Part shown: in pieces, positions 1 to 8,835 of the stretch
How positions within the stretch are numbered: the first letter of the stretch is position 1
Layout of the letters: every line of letters begins with the position of its first letter
NCBI RefSeq assembly: GCF_035917675.1
Contig: NZ_CP109104.1
Span: forward strand, 7,130,001 to 7,194,000
Reading direction: 5' to 3'
DNA from: Streptomyces sp. NBC_01775
GTDB taxonomy: Bacteria; Actinomycetota; Actinomycetes; Streptomycetales; Streptomycetaceae
DNA: 64,000 bases
The notes under the pieces: generated by a model
Databases searched by the model: none
What the model saw: the letters and a program-made list of their open reading frames with translations, nothing else
Told to the model about the DNA's origin: nothing
Position numbers and translations under genes: made by a program

Positions 1-42
1 AAGTCCCTCTTTGTGATGCAATTTCCATGAAGGGGGCGGGAA

Positions 43-987
43 TTGACGAAGTCCGACGATCTTCTCGCGGAGCGGCTTCGTGACGCCCGTGCACGCGGTC
101 GGCTCTTTCTCGCCGGGGGCCTCGCCGCGGTGCGGGACACCGGGCGGTCCGCGGCGTGGGTGCAGCTCAACCTACGGCTGGAGTCGGGTGCCGGGGCCCG
201 CCATTTCCTCTACGGCGAACTCTCCGCGACGGCACGCGAATTCCTTGGCGCGGAACGTGCGCGGAATTTCTTCTTCATGCACAAAGAGCCCGGAATCCGC
301 GTGCGCTTCGAGGCTCCGGCGGGCGAGGTGGAGCCGTTGCGTTCCGGGCTGGTGCGCCGGTTCGCGCGCTGTGAAGGGCTGAGCGAGGCGCCGGTGTGCG
401 TCGTCTATGAGCCCGAGCACTATCTGTTCGGTGGGCACGCTTCCATGACGTACGTGCACGATCTGTTCACCCTCGACTCGCTCGCCTGGCTGGACCACCA
501 CCTTCACCATCCAGGGAGGGAAGGCCAGTTGACGGGCTGGCGGCATTCGATGCTCATGCTGCGGGAGGTCTTCACCGGCCTCGGCATCGTCGGGTGGGAG
601 CACCGAGGGGTGTGGGAGGCCGTTCGCGCCCAGGCGGGCCGCGGTGTCCGCCCCGCCGCCGTCGGCACCGCGGACCGGGCCACGCGGCAGCGCGCGGCCC
701 AGGGCATCGTCGCGCACTGGCGTACGACGCGGGAGGACGCGCTGAAGGGCTTTCCGTCCGAGCGGAGGGCGGCCCTCGCCCGTCACGCAGAGGCGGCGCT
801 GCTGGCGGCGGACAGCTGGCGCACCGGTTACTTCGAGGCGGGCGAGGCCACCGTCGGCCCCCGCGTGGCCGCCGCGTACTTCACCGTCTTCCACTGGAAC
901 CGCGGACTGGTCTCCCTGGCCCGGCAGAGCCTGCTGACGGACGCGCTCGCCGACGAGGGGTGCCGGTATGCCGTCGCACGGAGTTGA
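43..987 (+). CDS. Lanthipeptide dehydratase elimination domain (split LanB C-terminal part)
   Basis: A 314-aa stand-alone version of the C-terminal domain of class I dehydratases (SpaB_C, 'thiopeptide-type bacteriocin biosynthesis' family). In split LanB systems this subunit removes glutamate from glutamylated Ser/Thr to leave Dha/Dhb. Family features visible are the N-terminal W-V-Q-L-N-L stretch, the FFMHKEPGIRVRFE segment (about residues 76-89), the YEPEHYLFGG segment (about 122-131) and the F.WNRGLVSLARQ end. The TTG start has a GGGGGCGGG ribosome site just upstream. Its 3' end overlaps the next gene by 20 bases, so the two dehydratase parts are translationally coupled. Earlier genes of the locus may lie outside the window. 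Confidence 0.85.
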   Translation: MTKSDDLLAERLRDARARGRLFLAGGLAAVRDTGRSAAWVQLNLRLESGAGARHFLYGELSATAREFLGAERARNFFFMHKEPGIRVRFEAPAGEVEPLRSGLVRRFARCEGLSEAPVCVVYEPEHYLFGGHASMTYVHDLFTLDSLAWLDHHLHHPGREGQLTGWRHSMLMLREVFTGLGIVGWEHRGVWEAVRAQAGRGVRPAAVGTADRATRQRAAQGIVAHWRTTREDALKGFPSERRAALARHAEAALLAADSWRTGYFEAGEATVGPRVAAAYFTVFHWNRGLVSLARQSLLTDALADEGCRYAVARS

Positions 988-3900
988 GGCCCGCCTCGGG
1001 GTGCGGACGGGGTCCCTGTCGGGGCGGACCCTGCCTGGTCGGGGTGCGTCCTCCGCGCCTGCCTCGGGCGGGTCGCCTGTGCTCGGCTCGGGCGAGCCGT
1101 CGGTGTCCGGCTCGGGTGCCTCGTTGGTACCTGGCTCTGGCGCGTCGACCGTGGCCGGCTCTGGCGCTTCGACCTCGCCTGGCTCTGGCGCGTTGACCTC
1201 GCCCGGTTCGGGTGCCTCGACCTCGTCCGGTCCGGGTGCCTCGTGTGCGTGTGGGAGCGCTCCGTCTGACTTTGGTCCAGTCGTATCGCACGTCTCCTGC
1301 GAGGTTGCCCTCGGGAGTGGCCGTGGGGCGGGCAGCGGTGGGGGAAGGGGGACGGTTGGGGCTTTGGGGTTGGTTCGAGCTGGTGGGGTCGGGGTGGGGG
1401 TTTGGGGGGCTGTGGGGAACGAGAGCGTGTTTGAGCGGGCTCTGGAGCTCGGTGACGAGGAGGGGGAGCTCGCGGGGTGGGCACGGGAGTTGGGGGTGCG
1501 GCTCGGCGAGGAGGTCGTGCCCGATGAACGGCTGGCCGTCGAGGACCGGCGGGCCGTGCTCGCGCTGCGCCGTACGCTGCACGCGGGTGGCGTGCCCGAG
1601 GGAGCGGGCGCGCGGCGCGTGGTGCGGGAGGGGGTCGCGCCGCTGGCGCCCGCGATGGCGCGCGAGCTTGACGAACTATGCCGCGCCGCCGCCTCGTTGA
1701 GCGAGGCGCGCGAGCGCTTCGAGCGCGACATCGCCGCCGAGCGCGAGCGGGTCGGGACGCTGCTGGTGACGCTGTTCCGCTCGGACCCCGTGCTGCGGGA
1801 CTTCGTGGCGCGGGCCTCGCCCCGCGTCGTGGCTGACCTGGCTCGGCGTGCGGCGGCGGGGGAGCCGTGGGGGGGCAAGCGGCAGCGCAAGGGGACCGGT
1901 TATCTGTGGCGGGCGCTGGGCCGGGCCGCCGCGAAGACGACCCCGCGCGACTGGATCGGGCAGCTCGCCGTCGTGCCCGTCCGTAGCGAATCCGGACCTG
2001 GGCCTGGGCCTGGACTTGAATTCGGGCCCGGACCTGGGGGACCCGGACCCGAGCCCGGACCCGGAATCGAGGGAAGCGGGGGACCCCGGGAGAGCGCGGT
2101 GCTTCTTCGTGGTGGCCCGGTGTTGGGGGAGGTCGCGGGGCGCCTGACGGAGAACGTCCATCTGCTGTGGGCGGAGCTGCGGAACGTGGATCTGCGCGCG
2201 GCCGGTACCGGGACGCTGGTCGCGCCCGCGCCGTTGCACCACCTCTTGGGTGAGCCCGGCACAGGGCACGTCCACTGCTGGGTCGTGGACCCGGCTGTCA
2301 AGGGCGCTCGGTTGCGTCGGCTCGCCCTGCGCCGTACTCCACCGCTGGAGGCGGTCCTCACCCTGCTGCGCTCCGGTCCGTGTTCCCTGGGCGGGCTGGA
2401 GGAGTCGCTCGCCGCCTCCGCCGAGCGGACCGTACTGCGCGCCTTCCTCGCCCACCTGCACCGCATGGGCGCCCTCCAGATCTGCGCGGGACCCGAGGCC
2501 CGGCAGCTCGACTGGACAGTTGCCGGGGGGAGCTCCGGGTCGGCGTCCTTCCGGCAACTGTCCTCCCATCCCCTCTCCGTTCCCCACCCTCAGCCTGATT
2601 CCCAGCCCCGGCCCGCTCCCCGGTCCCGGTCTCGGTCCCTGCTCTCGGTTCCGCCCTCACCCTCACCCTCACCCCTTCCTCCGTCTTCGCCTCTGGTCAC
2701 CGGGGGTCGACGGGAGCCCCGGGGATGGTTTCTGGACTCGTACCGGCGGTTGGAGCCGGGGGCCGTCCTGGACGGGGGAGCCGTGGCGCGGGTCGCCGAA
2801 GGGGTGGGGCTCGCCCGGCGGGTCGCGGGGCTGAGGACGCGGGACAGACCTGCGTCCGCCCGGTGGCGGGAGTGGGAGGAGGCCGCGTCGATCGGCCCGG
2901 AACCCCGTTCCGTCGTACAGATCATGGCTGAACATCTCCCCGGGGACGGCGCTCCGGCGCCCGGCCCGCGCGGGCGGGCCCGTTACAGCGGGTGGGAGCC
3001 CGCGCGTACATCCGACTCCGGGTATGCCCGCCTGCTGGCCCACATCGGCGCGCGGCTGGACGAGGAACAGGTCGACCTGGACGCCACGTTGCTGGACGCG
3101 CTGGGCGCGCCGGAGGTCCCTGGCGTACGGGAAGCCTGGCCGACGGACTGTCTGCTGCGGCCCCTCCCGCAGGCCGGGCCGCACGCGGGTGCGGGCGCGG
3201 GCGCGGGCTTGAACGGGGGCGCCGAGCCGCACGCGAGTGGCGGCCCGTACGCGGGAACCGGCCTGTACGCGGGCACCGGCCCGTACGCGGACGCCGGTCT
3301 CCTCGCCGTGCTGGAGACCGTCTCGCCCGCCGGGACGGTGGACGCGCGCTTCGCCGACGCCCTGGCCGCGCTGCACGGGACGGCCCCGAACACGGCGCGG
3401 CCCACGGGCCCGGAGCCTCCCGCGATGTCCGGTGTCCCCATGTACGCCAACGCCGCCGTCCACCGCGACTTCCTGGCGGCCTTCGAACGGGCCGCCGGCG
3501 TCCGCTTCGTCGAAGTGCTGCTGCCGCCGCTTGCCGAGTCCGCCGCCAACGCCGTACGCCGTCCGGCGCTCACCTCCTGGTGCACCGGCGACCCCAACAC
3601 CGCGCTCTACTACGGCGACACCGCGCCCTGTTCCGGCGCTCCGGCCCCCGCCCCGGCAGGGGCCAGCACCGTCGGCCCCGGCCCCGGCATCAGCCCTCGC
3701 CCCGGCCCGCGTTCCGGTCTTCCTGCGGCCGGACGATACCTCCCGCTCGACCGTCTCACCTTGCGCAGTGAGGGCGACGCGTTGATCGCGGAGGCCGACG
3801 GGGTGCGGGTTCTTCCTGTGCACCACGCCACCCGCACCCCGGCACCCCCCTACGACGGGCTCCTGCGGCTGCTGACCGCCGCGGGGCACCCAGCCACCTC

Positions 3901-4474
3901 GTACGCGGTACAACTGGACGGTCTCGCCGCCGCGTTCCCCGAGGCGCCGCGTGTGCCCCGGCTGACGGTCGGCGGAGTGCTGGTCGTCAGCCCCGCGCAG
4001 TGGCGCGTCCCCCGGGCCGCGCTGTGGCGGCCGGGCGAGCCGGAGGCGGCCAAGGTCGCGGCGCTCGCCAGGCTGCGCCGTTCGGCCCGGCTGCCGCGCT
4101 TCGGTTACGTACGGCCGGAGCCCGCCGCCAAGCCCTTCCCCGCGGATCTCGCCGCGCTGCCCGTGCTCCAGGCGCTGGAGCGGCTGTGCCGGGCGACTCC
4201 GGGCGAGGACCTGATCTTCGAGGAGGCCCTGTCGGGACCGGGTGCGACGACACTTCGCGACCGGCGCCGTGGCCCCGGCACGGGCGCCGGGCCCGGCACA
4301 CGGCACGCCGAATTCGACGGTGTGGCAGGGGAGTTGCTGCTTCGCCTCCCGCACGACCGCACAGCCTCGGAGCTGGCGGCCCTGGCTCACGCCGCCTGGC
4401 GCGGCGTGCCCGAGCTCCCCGGCCCACGGCCGCCAGACGGCGGTGCGCCGGGGCGGACACCACAACCGCACTGA
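968..4474 (+). CDS. Lanthipeptide dehydratase glutamylation domain (split LanB N-terminal part)
   Basis: A 1168-aa Lant_dehydr_N-type protein, expected to use glutamyl-tRNA to glutamylate Ser/Thr of the precursor encoded downstream. The family core starts near residue 155 (helical RRAVLALRRTLHAGG segment, then RERFERDIAAER and a KR-rich TGYLWRALGRAAAKTTPRDWIGQ stretch) and runs to the LLLRLPHDRTASELAAL tail. It is far longer than usual because of low-complexity inserts: an octapeptide repeat (about 40-92), a Gly-Pro run (about 340-375), a Pro/Ser/Arg run (about 538-580), an Ala-Gly run (about 736-775) and another Pro-Gly run (about 890-915). The ATG at 968 overlaps the preceding gene. A later start after the N-terminal repeat cannot be excluded, since homology only begins there. 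Confidence 0.8.
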   Translation: MPSHGVEARLGVRTGSLSGRTLPGRGASSAPASGGSPVLGSGEPSVSGSGASLVPGSGASTVAGSGASTSPGSGALTSPGSGASTSSGPGASCACGSAPSDFGPVVSHVSCEVALGSGRGAGSGGGRGTVGALGLVRAGGVGVGVWGAVGNESVFERALELGDEEGELAGWARELGVRLGEEVVPDERLAVEDRRAVLALRRTLHAGGVPEGAGARRVVREGVAPLAPAMARELDELCRAAASLSEARERFERDIAAERERVGTLLVTLFRSDPVLRDFVARASPRVVADLARRAAAGEPWGGKRQRKGTGYLWRALGRAAAKTTPRDWIGQLAVVPVRSESGPGPGPGLEFGPGPGGPGPEPGPGIEGSGGPRESAVLLRGGPVLGEVAGRLTENVHLLWAELRNVDLRAAGTGTLVAPAPLHHLLGEPGTGHVHCWVVDPAVKGARLRRLALRRTPPLEAVLTLLRSGPCSLGGLEESLAASAERTVLRAFLAHLHRMGALQICAGPEARQLDWTVAGGSSGSASFRQLSSHPLSVPHPQPDSQPRPAPRSRSRSLLSVPPSPSPSPLPPSSPLVTGGRREPRGWFLDSYRRLEPGAVLDGGAVARVAEGVGLARRVAGLRTRDRPASARWREWEEAASIGPEPRSVVQIMAEHLPGDGAPAPGPRGRARYSGWEPARTSDSGYARLLAHIGARLDEEQVDLDATLLDALGAPEVPGVREAWPTDCLLRPLPQAGPHAGAGAGAGLNGGAEPHASGGPYAGTGLYAGTGPYADAGLLAVLETVSPAGTVDARFADALAALHGTAPNTARPTGPEPPAMSGVPMYANAAVHRDFLAAFERAAGVRFVEVLLPPLAESAANAVRRPALTSWCTGDPNTALYYGDTAPCSGAPAPAPAGASTVGPGPGISPRPGPRSGLPAAGRYLPLDRLTLRSEGDALIAEADGVRVLPVHHATRTPAPPYDGLLRLLTAAGHPATSYAVQLDGLAAAFPEAPRVPRLTVGGVLVVSPAQWRVPRAALWRPGEPEAAKVAALARLRRSARLPRFGYVRPEPAAKPFPADLAALPVLQALERLCRATPGEDLIFEEALSGPGATTLRDRRRGPGTGAGPGTRHAEFDGVAGELLLRLPHDRTASELAALAHAAWRGVPELPGPRPPDGGAPGRTPQPH
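1085..1243 (+). repeat. 24-bp tandem repeat inside the LanB gene
   Basis: Six full 24-base units plus a partial seventh encode GSGEPSVS, GSGASLVP, GSGASTVA, GSGASTSP, GSGALTSP, GSGASTSS and GPGAS. The period is exactly eight codons, so copy-number change would keep the reading frame. It sits before the recognisable dehydratase core and would form a flexible Gly/Ser-rich N-terminal tail, if translation really begins at 968. Confidence 0.85.
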
Positions 4475-4494
4475 CACGGGAAAAGGAGAGCACC

Positions 4495-4656
4495 ATGCCC
4501 GCCACGCTCGAAGCGACCGAACTCAGCCTCGACACCCTCATCGACGACCTCGACGCCAGGATCACGGAGAGCGACCTGCCGGAAGCCCCCATGAACAGCG
4601 GCATTTGCAGCAACCTGTGCACGGTCCTGGTCTGCAACACCGCGGTGATCTGCTGA
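4495..4656 (+). CDS. Lanthipeptide precursor peptide
   Basis: A 53-aa peptide 20 bases after the dehydratase gene, with a strong AAAAGGAGAG ribosome site. The leader (about residues 1-32) is acidic and carries LSLD (10-13) and DDLD (17-20), which resemble the FNLD-type box recognised by class I enzymes. After PEAP the core from Met33 contains only two Ser, two Thr and four Cys, in the order S35-x-x-C38, S39-x-x-C42, T43-x-x-x-C47, T49-x-x-x-C53. Every dehydratable residue therefore has one Cys partner three or four residues downstream and the peptide ends on Cys. This is the expected substrate of the split LanB upstream and the LanC-like protein downstream. The leader/core boundary is not certain; no protease or transporter is visible here. 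Confidence 0.88.
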   Translation: MPATLEATELSLDTLIDDLDARITESDLPEAPMNSGICSNLCTVLVCNTAVIC

Positions 4657-4784
4657 CCGTCACCGTGCCTCACAGGTCCGCCCCGGCCCCACATCGGGGC
4701 GGGCCTCCGCACATCGCCGCACCGCATCAGCTGAGCCGAAAGCCGCACCGCACCGGCGCAGCCGACGTCACGGGGAGAAACGCC

Positions 4785-5549
4785 ATGTCGCAGCCGGCCC
4801 GTTCGGACGCCGCGGCGCAGGCGCGGGCGCGGGCCATGGCGGTACGGGTCGCCGTCGAGGCGCTGGAGGGGTGGGCCGACCGCGCACGGCGGGAGCACCA
4901 GGAGCGCGAGCGCGAGGAGCGTCGGCGTCAGGAACGCGAGCACCACGACCCCGCGCACCGAGAGTCCCCACGCGACGCCGTGCGGCGGCTGGGCCCGCGC
5001 CCCGAACTGGCCGGCGCGCTGGCCAACACCTGCCGCTGGCTGACGCGCGAGTCCTACCAGGACGCGCGGGACATCCGCACCTGGAGCGGTGCCGGGCCCG
5101 GCGGCGGCGCGCGGCTGTCCGGCGCGAACGCGCGGCAGGCGTGGTGCTACGGCACGCCCGGGGTCGCCTGGGCGCTGTGGGACGCGGCCGAGGTGCTGGG
5201 CGACGGGGAGACGGGAGTGTGGGCCGCCGAGGCCTTCACGTCGTTGGCCGACGGCTACCACGAGGGCTTCCACCTCTTCGGCGAACACCCGGGCGACCGG
5301 CTCGGACTGTGTCACGGCGCTGCTCGGGTGCTGGCCGTCGCGGACGCCTTCCACCGGCATGCCGCGCTGCCCGCCGCCACCGCCCTGCGCTCCAGGATGC
5401 TGCACCATCTGCTGGCCGCCGAGGACGAGCTGCGCGCGCTGGGACGGGAGCGGGCCGGGCTGCTCACCGGGGTGGGAGGCGCGCTGGCCGCCGTGCTGAC
5501 GGCCACCGGCGGCAGTGGCACCTGGCTACCCTGCCTCGGCCTGCGCTGA
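4785..5549 (+). CDS. LanC-like lanthionine cyclase, N-terminally short
   Basis: A 254-aa protein matching only the C-terminal half of LanC cyclases, which are usually about 400 aa. The zinc site is intact: Cys121 in WCYGTPG, and Cys176-His177 in CHG. Arg117, four residues before the first Cys, matches the conserved arginine of NisC. The usual end motifs are present (LLTGVGGALAAVL; W-x-x-C at the terminus). The first 70 residues are a highly charged Arg/Glu-rich helix rather than LanC repeats, and no GLAHG-type motif or the catalytic Asp region is visible. The ATG has a GGGGAGAAA ribosome site. The precursor gene occupies the space upstream, so no longer N terminus can be hidden there. It may be a pared-down cyclase or a decayed one. 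Confidence 0.78.
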   Translation: MSQPARSDAAAQARARAMAVRVAVEALEGWADRARREHQEREREERRRQEREHHDPAHRESPRDAVRRLGPRPELAGALANTCRWLTRESYQDARDIRTWSGAGPGGGARLSGANARQAWCYGTPGVAWALWDAAEVLGDGETGVWAAEAFTSLADGYHEGFHLFGEHPGDRLGLCHGAARVLAVADAFHRHAALPAATALRSRMLHHLLAAEDELRALGRERAGLLTGVGGALAAVLTATGGSGTWLPCLGLR

Positions 5550-6032
5550 GTTGCCTGTCCTCTCGTGGGACCCGCCCCAGCGCGCCGCCACCCGCTCCGC
5601 TTCGGGTACGAGGTGTACGGCGACCGCGTACGCGCTGGGCGTCGAGCGGGAGCGGATCGGCGCGGGGTTCGAAGGTTCAACGAACACTGGTGGCGATCGC
5701 GTTCGCGGTGTTCCTCGTGCCCGGCTATGCCTCGATCTGGTTGATGACGGTGGGCGGTGGCCGAAGCAGCACACACCCAGCTACACGCTCCACCTCGAAC
5801 ACACCGACAACGCCCTCACAATGAGCGCCAATTGCTGCGACGGCTCGCTTCCTCTGCGCGGTGTCGACAACGCCTGTCGTCATATGCGCGAACGCCAGAT
5901 TGCTCTCGCGCTCCAACAAAGTTCGCTGCCGTCGGCACGACTTGTCGCACAAGACTCCACGGCCGACCCGCAATGCAGCGCAACCTTCGGCGGTGACTGC
6001 ACGGGTGGACATCGCAGCGTGCGTTGACCAGG
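5550..6032. other. Intergenic region at the right edge of the lanthipeptide locus
   Basis: About 480 bases without a convincing gene. One frame around 5690-5750 reads as a short hydrophobic stretch (LVAIAFAVFLVPGYASIWLM) that could be a relic of a membrane protein, but it has no start, ribosome site or supported continuation. GC content falls in the second half, with mixed codon positions. Confidence 0.4.
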
Positions 6033-6662
6033 ATGACGGCCGTGTCAGAGCCCAGCGGCATCCACGTAGCAGACTATGACCCGAGCTGGCCCAGGCAGGC
6101 TGCTACCGCCATCGATGCTCTCCAGGCGGCGATACCTGGGCTGTTCGTGGAGATCGAGCACATCGGCTCGACCGCTGTCCCGGGGCTGGCGGCCAAGCCC
6201 GTCATCGACCTGATGGCCGCCGTCCACGACCTCACACACGCCGCACCCCACCAGGCGGCGCTCGCCGACCTCGGCTTCCGCCCGCACGACAACGGGATGA
6301 CTGACCGGCTGCTGTACGTCCGAGCAGATGCCGGGGTCCGCAGTCATATCCTGCACGTGGTGACCCTGGAGAGTTGGCCTGCCCGGAACCAGCGGATCTT
6401 CCGGGACTACCTGCGCGCCCATCCCGAGGACGCGACCCGATACGCGCAGCTCAAGCGGACGGTCGTCGCCGGTACAGGACCGGGTGAGTATGCGCGAGCC
6501 AAGACAGCGCTGGTGCAGGAACTCACCGACCGTGCTCGCGCACAACTGGGTCTGCCATCGGTACCCGTGTGGGAGAAGCGGTGCGTGAGGCTTCGCCAAC
6601 CATGCTGTGTTCAAGCCGAGTTGACAGGGCCCGCGTGCGGGAAGGGGTGGAGCTCCGGGTAG
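6033..6662 (+). CDS. GrpB family protein (UPF0157)
   Basis: A 209-aa protein of the GrpB/UPF0157 family, a nucleotidyltransferase-fold group of uncertain function. Diagnostic stretches are YDPSWPRQAA near the N terminus, EIEHIGSTAVPGLAAKPVIDLMAAV (about residues 40-64, holding the G-S nucleotidyltransferase motif and acidic residues), and RNQRIFRDYLRAHPEDATRYAQLKR. The ATG at 6033 is preferred over a TTG nine bases upstream. The last 25 or so residues after VWEK are not family-like and may be read-on sequence after loss of the original stop. It is not linked to the clusters on either side. Confidence 0.85.
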   Translation: MTAVSEPSGIHVADYDPSWPRQAATAIDALQAAIPGLFVEIEHIGSTAVPGLAAKPVIDLMAAVHDLTHAAPHQAALADLGFRPHDNGMTDRLLYVRADAGVRSHILHVVTLESWPARNQRIFRDYLRAHPEDATRYAQLKRTVVAGTGPGEYARAKTALVQELTDRARAQLGLPSVPVWEKRCVRLRQPCCVQAELTGPACGKGWSSG

Positions 6663-6738
6663 ATGGGTTGTCGACCAAGAGCAACCTGTCCGCCCGGCCG
6701 ACGGGAGAGCCTGTCGCCGGGCAGCATTTCCTGACATG

Positions 6739-7245
6739 CTACGGTCCCCTTCGCCTTTCGACTCCAGGTGAGTCATTCGACCCAGGGATGTCCTCCAAAT
6801 CCCTCCCGGCTGAACCGGGGATACATTCAGACGCCTCCAAGGCGCATTCCGCCCACACCCGCTTGCCCCATGGCAGCAGTTCGGTGCCCCAGCGGTCGGC
6901 CAGCTCGTTCACGAGCGCGAGGCCACGGCCGCCCTCGTCCTCGGCGTCATATTCCTTGGGTGCAGGGGGCACCTTCGAGAAGTCCACGACACCGATGCAC
7001 ACCCGGGTTGTCCCGGGTCGATCGACGGTGAGCCGGATGGATTCTCTCCGAGCGTGCTGGACGGCGTTGGACACCAGCTCGGAGACGATCAGGGTGCCGT
7101 CCTCTGCCAGGTCGTGCAGACCCCAGACGGCGAGCGCGACTCGCAGCAAGCGGCGCGCGGTGGCGGCGCTCTCCGGCTCGCGGGGGAGGGTTTCGCTATA
7201 CCCGGGGTAGCTGGTCGGACGCGCCCGCGTTGTAGGTTGCGGCAT
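6739..7245 (-). CDS. ATP-binding protein, anti-sigma-factor-type HATPase
   Basis: A 168-aa single-domain GHKL ATPase like the many RsbW/SpoIIAB-related regulators of Streptomyces. The N box is ELVSNAVQHA (about residues 55-64), followed by DFSKVPPAPKEYDAEDEGGRGLALVNELADRWG, with the G-R-G-L-A-L ATP-lid motif. Such proteins usually bind and control a sigma factor or partner; no partner is adjacent. The ATG at 7245 was chosen over a TTG at 7272 because the GHKL alignment starts after it. It lies upstream of, and in the same direction as, the XRE regulator gene's 3' end but about 125 bases away, so co-transcription is possible but not shown. Confidence 0.82.
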   Translation of the reverse strand: MPQPTTRARPTSYPGYSETLPREPESAATARRLLRVALAVWGLHDLAEDGTLIVSELVSNAVQHARRESIRLTVDRPGTTRVCIGVVDFSKVPPAPKEYDAEDEGGRGLALVNELADRWGTELLPWGKRVWAECALEASECIPGSAGRDLEDIPGSNDSPGVERRRGP

Positions 7246-7370
7246 GTCGGTCTGCTCTCTCAGATCGGCCAAGCCCCGGGACCGTTCGCGCGGTCGCCGG
7301 GGCGCTGTCCGCTCATGTAAGCGACACGCCAGAAATGCTGACAGGGGCGCAACGTCCTACTTTCGGCACG

Positions 7371-8585
7371 CTATTCGCTGATACCCAGAAACTCTGCCAA
7401 CGGCCGGAGTCCCGGCGGATGATGGGGGAGCGCCCACAGGTCGCGCACGATGGCCACGGCCAATGTGTGGTGCTGCATCCACGTCGGCGCCACCCGGCGC
7501 AGGGACTCCAGGGTCTTCACTGCCCCGGCAGCGTCCCCGGTATCTGTGTGGGCCCGGGCCACGTCCAGCAGAAGCCACGTCCGCCAGGAGGGTGGGGTGT
7601 CCTTGCTCAGTCGCATGCCCTTGGCCAGCGCCAAGGCGTCCTCCGGGTGGCCGTACTGAACGGCGAGACGGACGCGTTCGATGCGGACCGACGACGGGCT
7701 GAAGACGCTGACCATGCGGTTGTCGGTACCGTCAGGCAGCCTCGAGACGCGGGCGGCTTCCTTCTCCGCCGTCTCCATCATCGCCGCCGCGCGCTCGTAG
7801 TCGCCGCTTCGAGCGGCCGACGTGGCAGCGCTCATGGTCAGTGCGCCCCACACCTTCAGGCCGTCGGCTGTCTCGTCACGGCCTGCGTTCACCATGCCGT
7901 CGGCGGTACGGAGGGCGATGCTCAACGCGTCCTCCAGGCGGCCTTGTCGCTGATAGGTCCACGCCGTGGAGTTGACGATCATCGGCAGAAGCAGCGGATC
8001 GGAGGACTGTCCCGCAGCGTCTATGGCGCGTTCCAGGCTCGTCAGGGCGAGGTCCGTCTTGCCCATGCGCACGGCAACGTGTCCGGCGAGCTGAAGCGCC
8101 TTGCCCAGGGCCGCGAAACCGGCCCTGCGGTCGTCGTCGTTGCCCGAGGCCGTGGCGGTGCGCCCATCCGAGAGCAAGTCCGGCAGCGCCTTCATCACCG
8201 TGTCGAACTCAGCGGCGTGGTACTGCGTCCAGCCGTCCGCGATCTGCTCACGGAGACGGCCCAGCGAGAAGCCGGGGCCTGGCGGCTCCGGCTCCGCTCC
8301 CCAGAGCACGGGCATGATGGCGCGGCGTACGGCCACGAAGCGTGGTCCGTCGTTCTCGCTTGTGGAGGAGACCGCAGGCGGGTCGCCCAGGAGCGTGGTC
8401 AGTTCCACGCCGAGACCGTTGGCCAGCGCGTGCAGCGTGGGGAGGCGCGCCGAGTGTTTCCGCCGCTGTTCGAGCTGGCGGATCACATCGACGGACACAC
8501 CGCAGCGCTCAGCCAGCTCCTCTTGCGTCAGGGCGGCCAGACGGCGCAAGCGACGCAGGGTCTTCCCCAGGTCTTCGTTTGCCAC
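7371..8585 (-). CDS. XRE-family regulator with TPR-like C-terminal domain
   Basis: A protein of 404 aa from the GTG at 8585. An N-terminal helix-turn-helix (LGKTLRRLRRLAALTQEELAERCGVSVDVIRQLE, about residues 5-38) is followed by an alpha-helical tetratricopeptide-like region with repeated pairs such as DLALTSLERAIDAAG and RLEDALSIALRTADG. This architecture is common among Streptomyces regulators, where the repeat domain may bind a peptide or small ligand. Homology begins at the GTG; the reading frame upstream of it is not family-like. No target or operator is evident, and the position between a lanthipeptide and a tetronate locus does not by itself show which, if either, it controls. Confidence 0.82.
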   Translation of the reverse strand: MANEDLGKTLRRLRRLAALTQEELAERCGVSVDVIRQLEQRRKHSARLPTLHALANGLGVELTTLLGDPPAVSSTSENDGPRFVAVRRAIMPVLWGAEPEPPGPGFSLGRLREQIADGWTQYHAAEFDTVMKALPDLLSDGRTATASGNDDDRRAGFAALGKALQLAGHVAVRMGKTDLALTSLERAIDAAGQSSDPLLLPMIVNSTAWTYQRQGRLEDALSIALRTADGMVNAGRDETADGLKVWGALTMSAATSAARSGDYERAAAMMETAEKEAARVSRLPDGTDNRMVSVFSPSSVRIERVRLAVQYGHPEDALALAKGMRLSKDTPPSWRTWLLLDVARAHTDTGDAAGAVKTLESLRRVAPTWMQHHTLAVAIVRDLWALPHHPPGLRPLAEFLGISE

Positions 8586-8835
8586 GTCGCCACCGTACGC
8601 TGCCGCGCTGTCGTGCTTCTTCAGCAGTGCAGAGCCGCAGTCCTCCGATGGCCACACCCTCACCAGGCCCCCCTATGTCCTGAGCCCGGTCCCATCGTCC
8701 CCCGCCCCCAGCGTCCCTTGAGCGGCGCTCCATAGCCTCCGTCTGTGCTGGTGACGGCCCCAGCCGTTGCGTTCGGGGTGCCGGGAAGCAAGTGCCGGGA
8801 AGCGGGTGCCGGGGAGTCGGGGAGGCGGAGGCCGG

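Noticed and set aside
172..1890. Long minus-strand open frame opposite the LanB genes
   Set aside because: It is Pro/Ser/Arg/Ala-rich, with no domain, and lies opposite two recognised genes. It follows from the GC bias at third positions.
4242..4784. N-terminal extension of the LanC-like gene
   Set aside because: The same frame is open to 4242 but runs across the dehydratase end and the precursor gene in a different frame, with a composition unlike LanC. The ATG at 4785 has a good ribosome site.
5515..6027. 170-aa + frame after the LanC-like gene
   Set aside because: No ribosome site, no recognisable domain and an irregular composition. The hydrophobic stretch seen nearby is in another frame and has no start.
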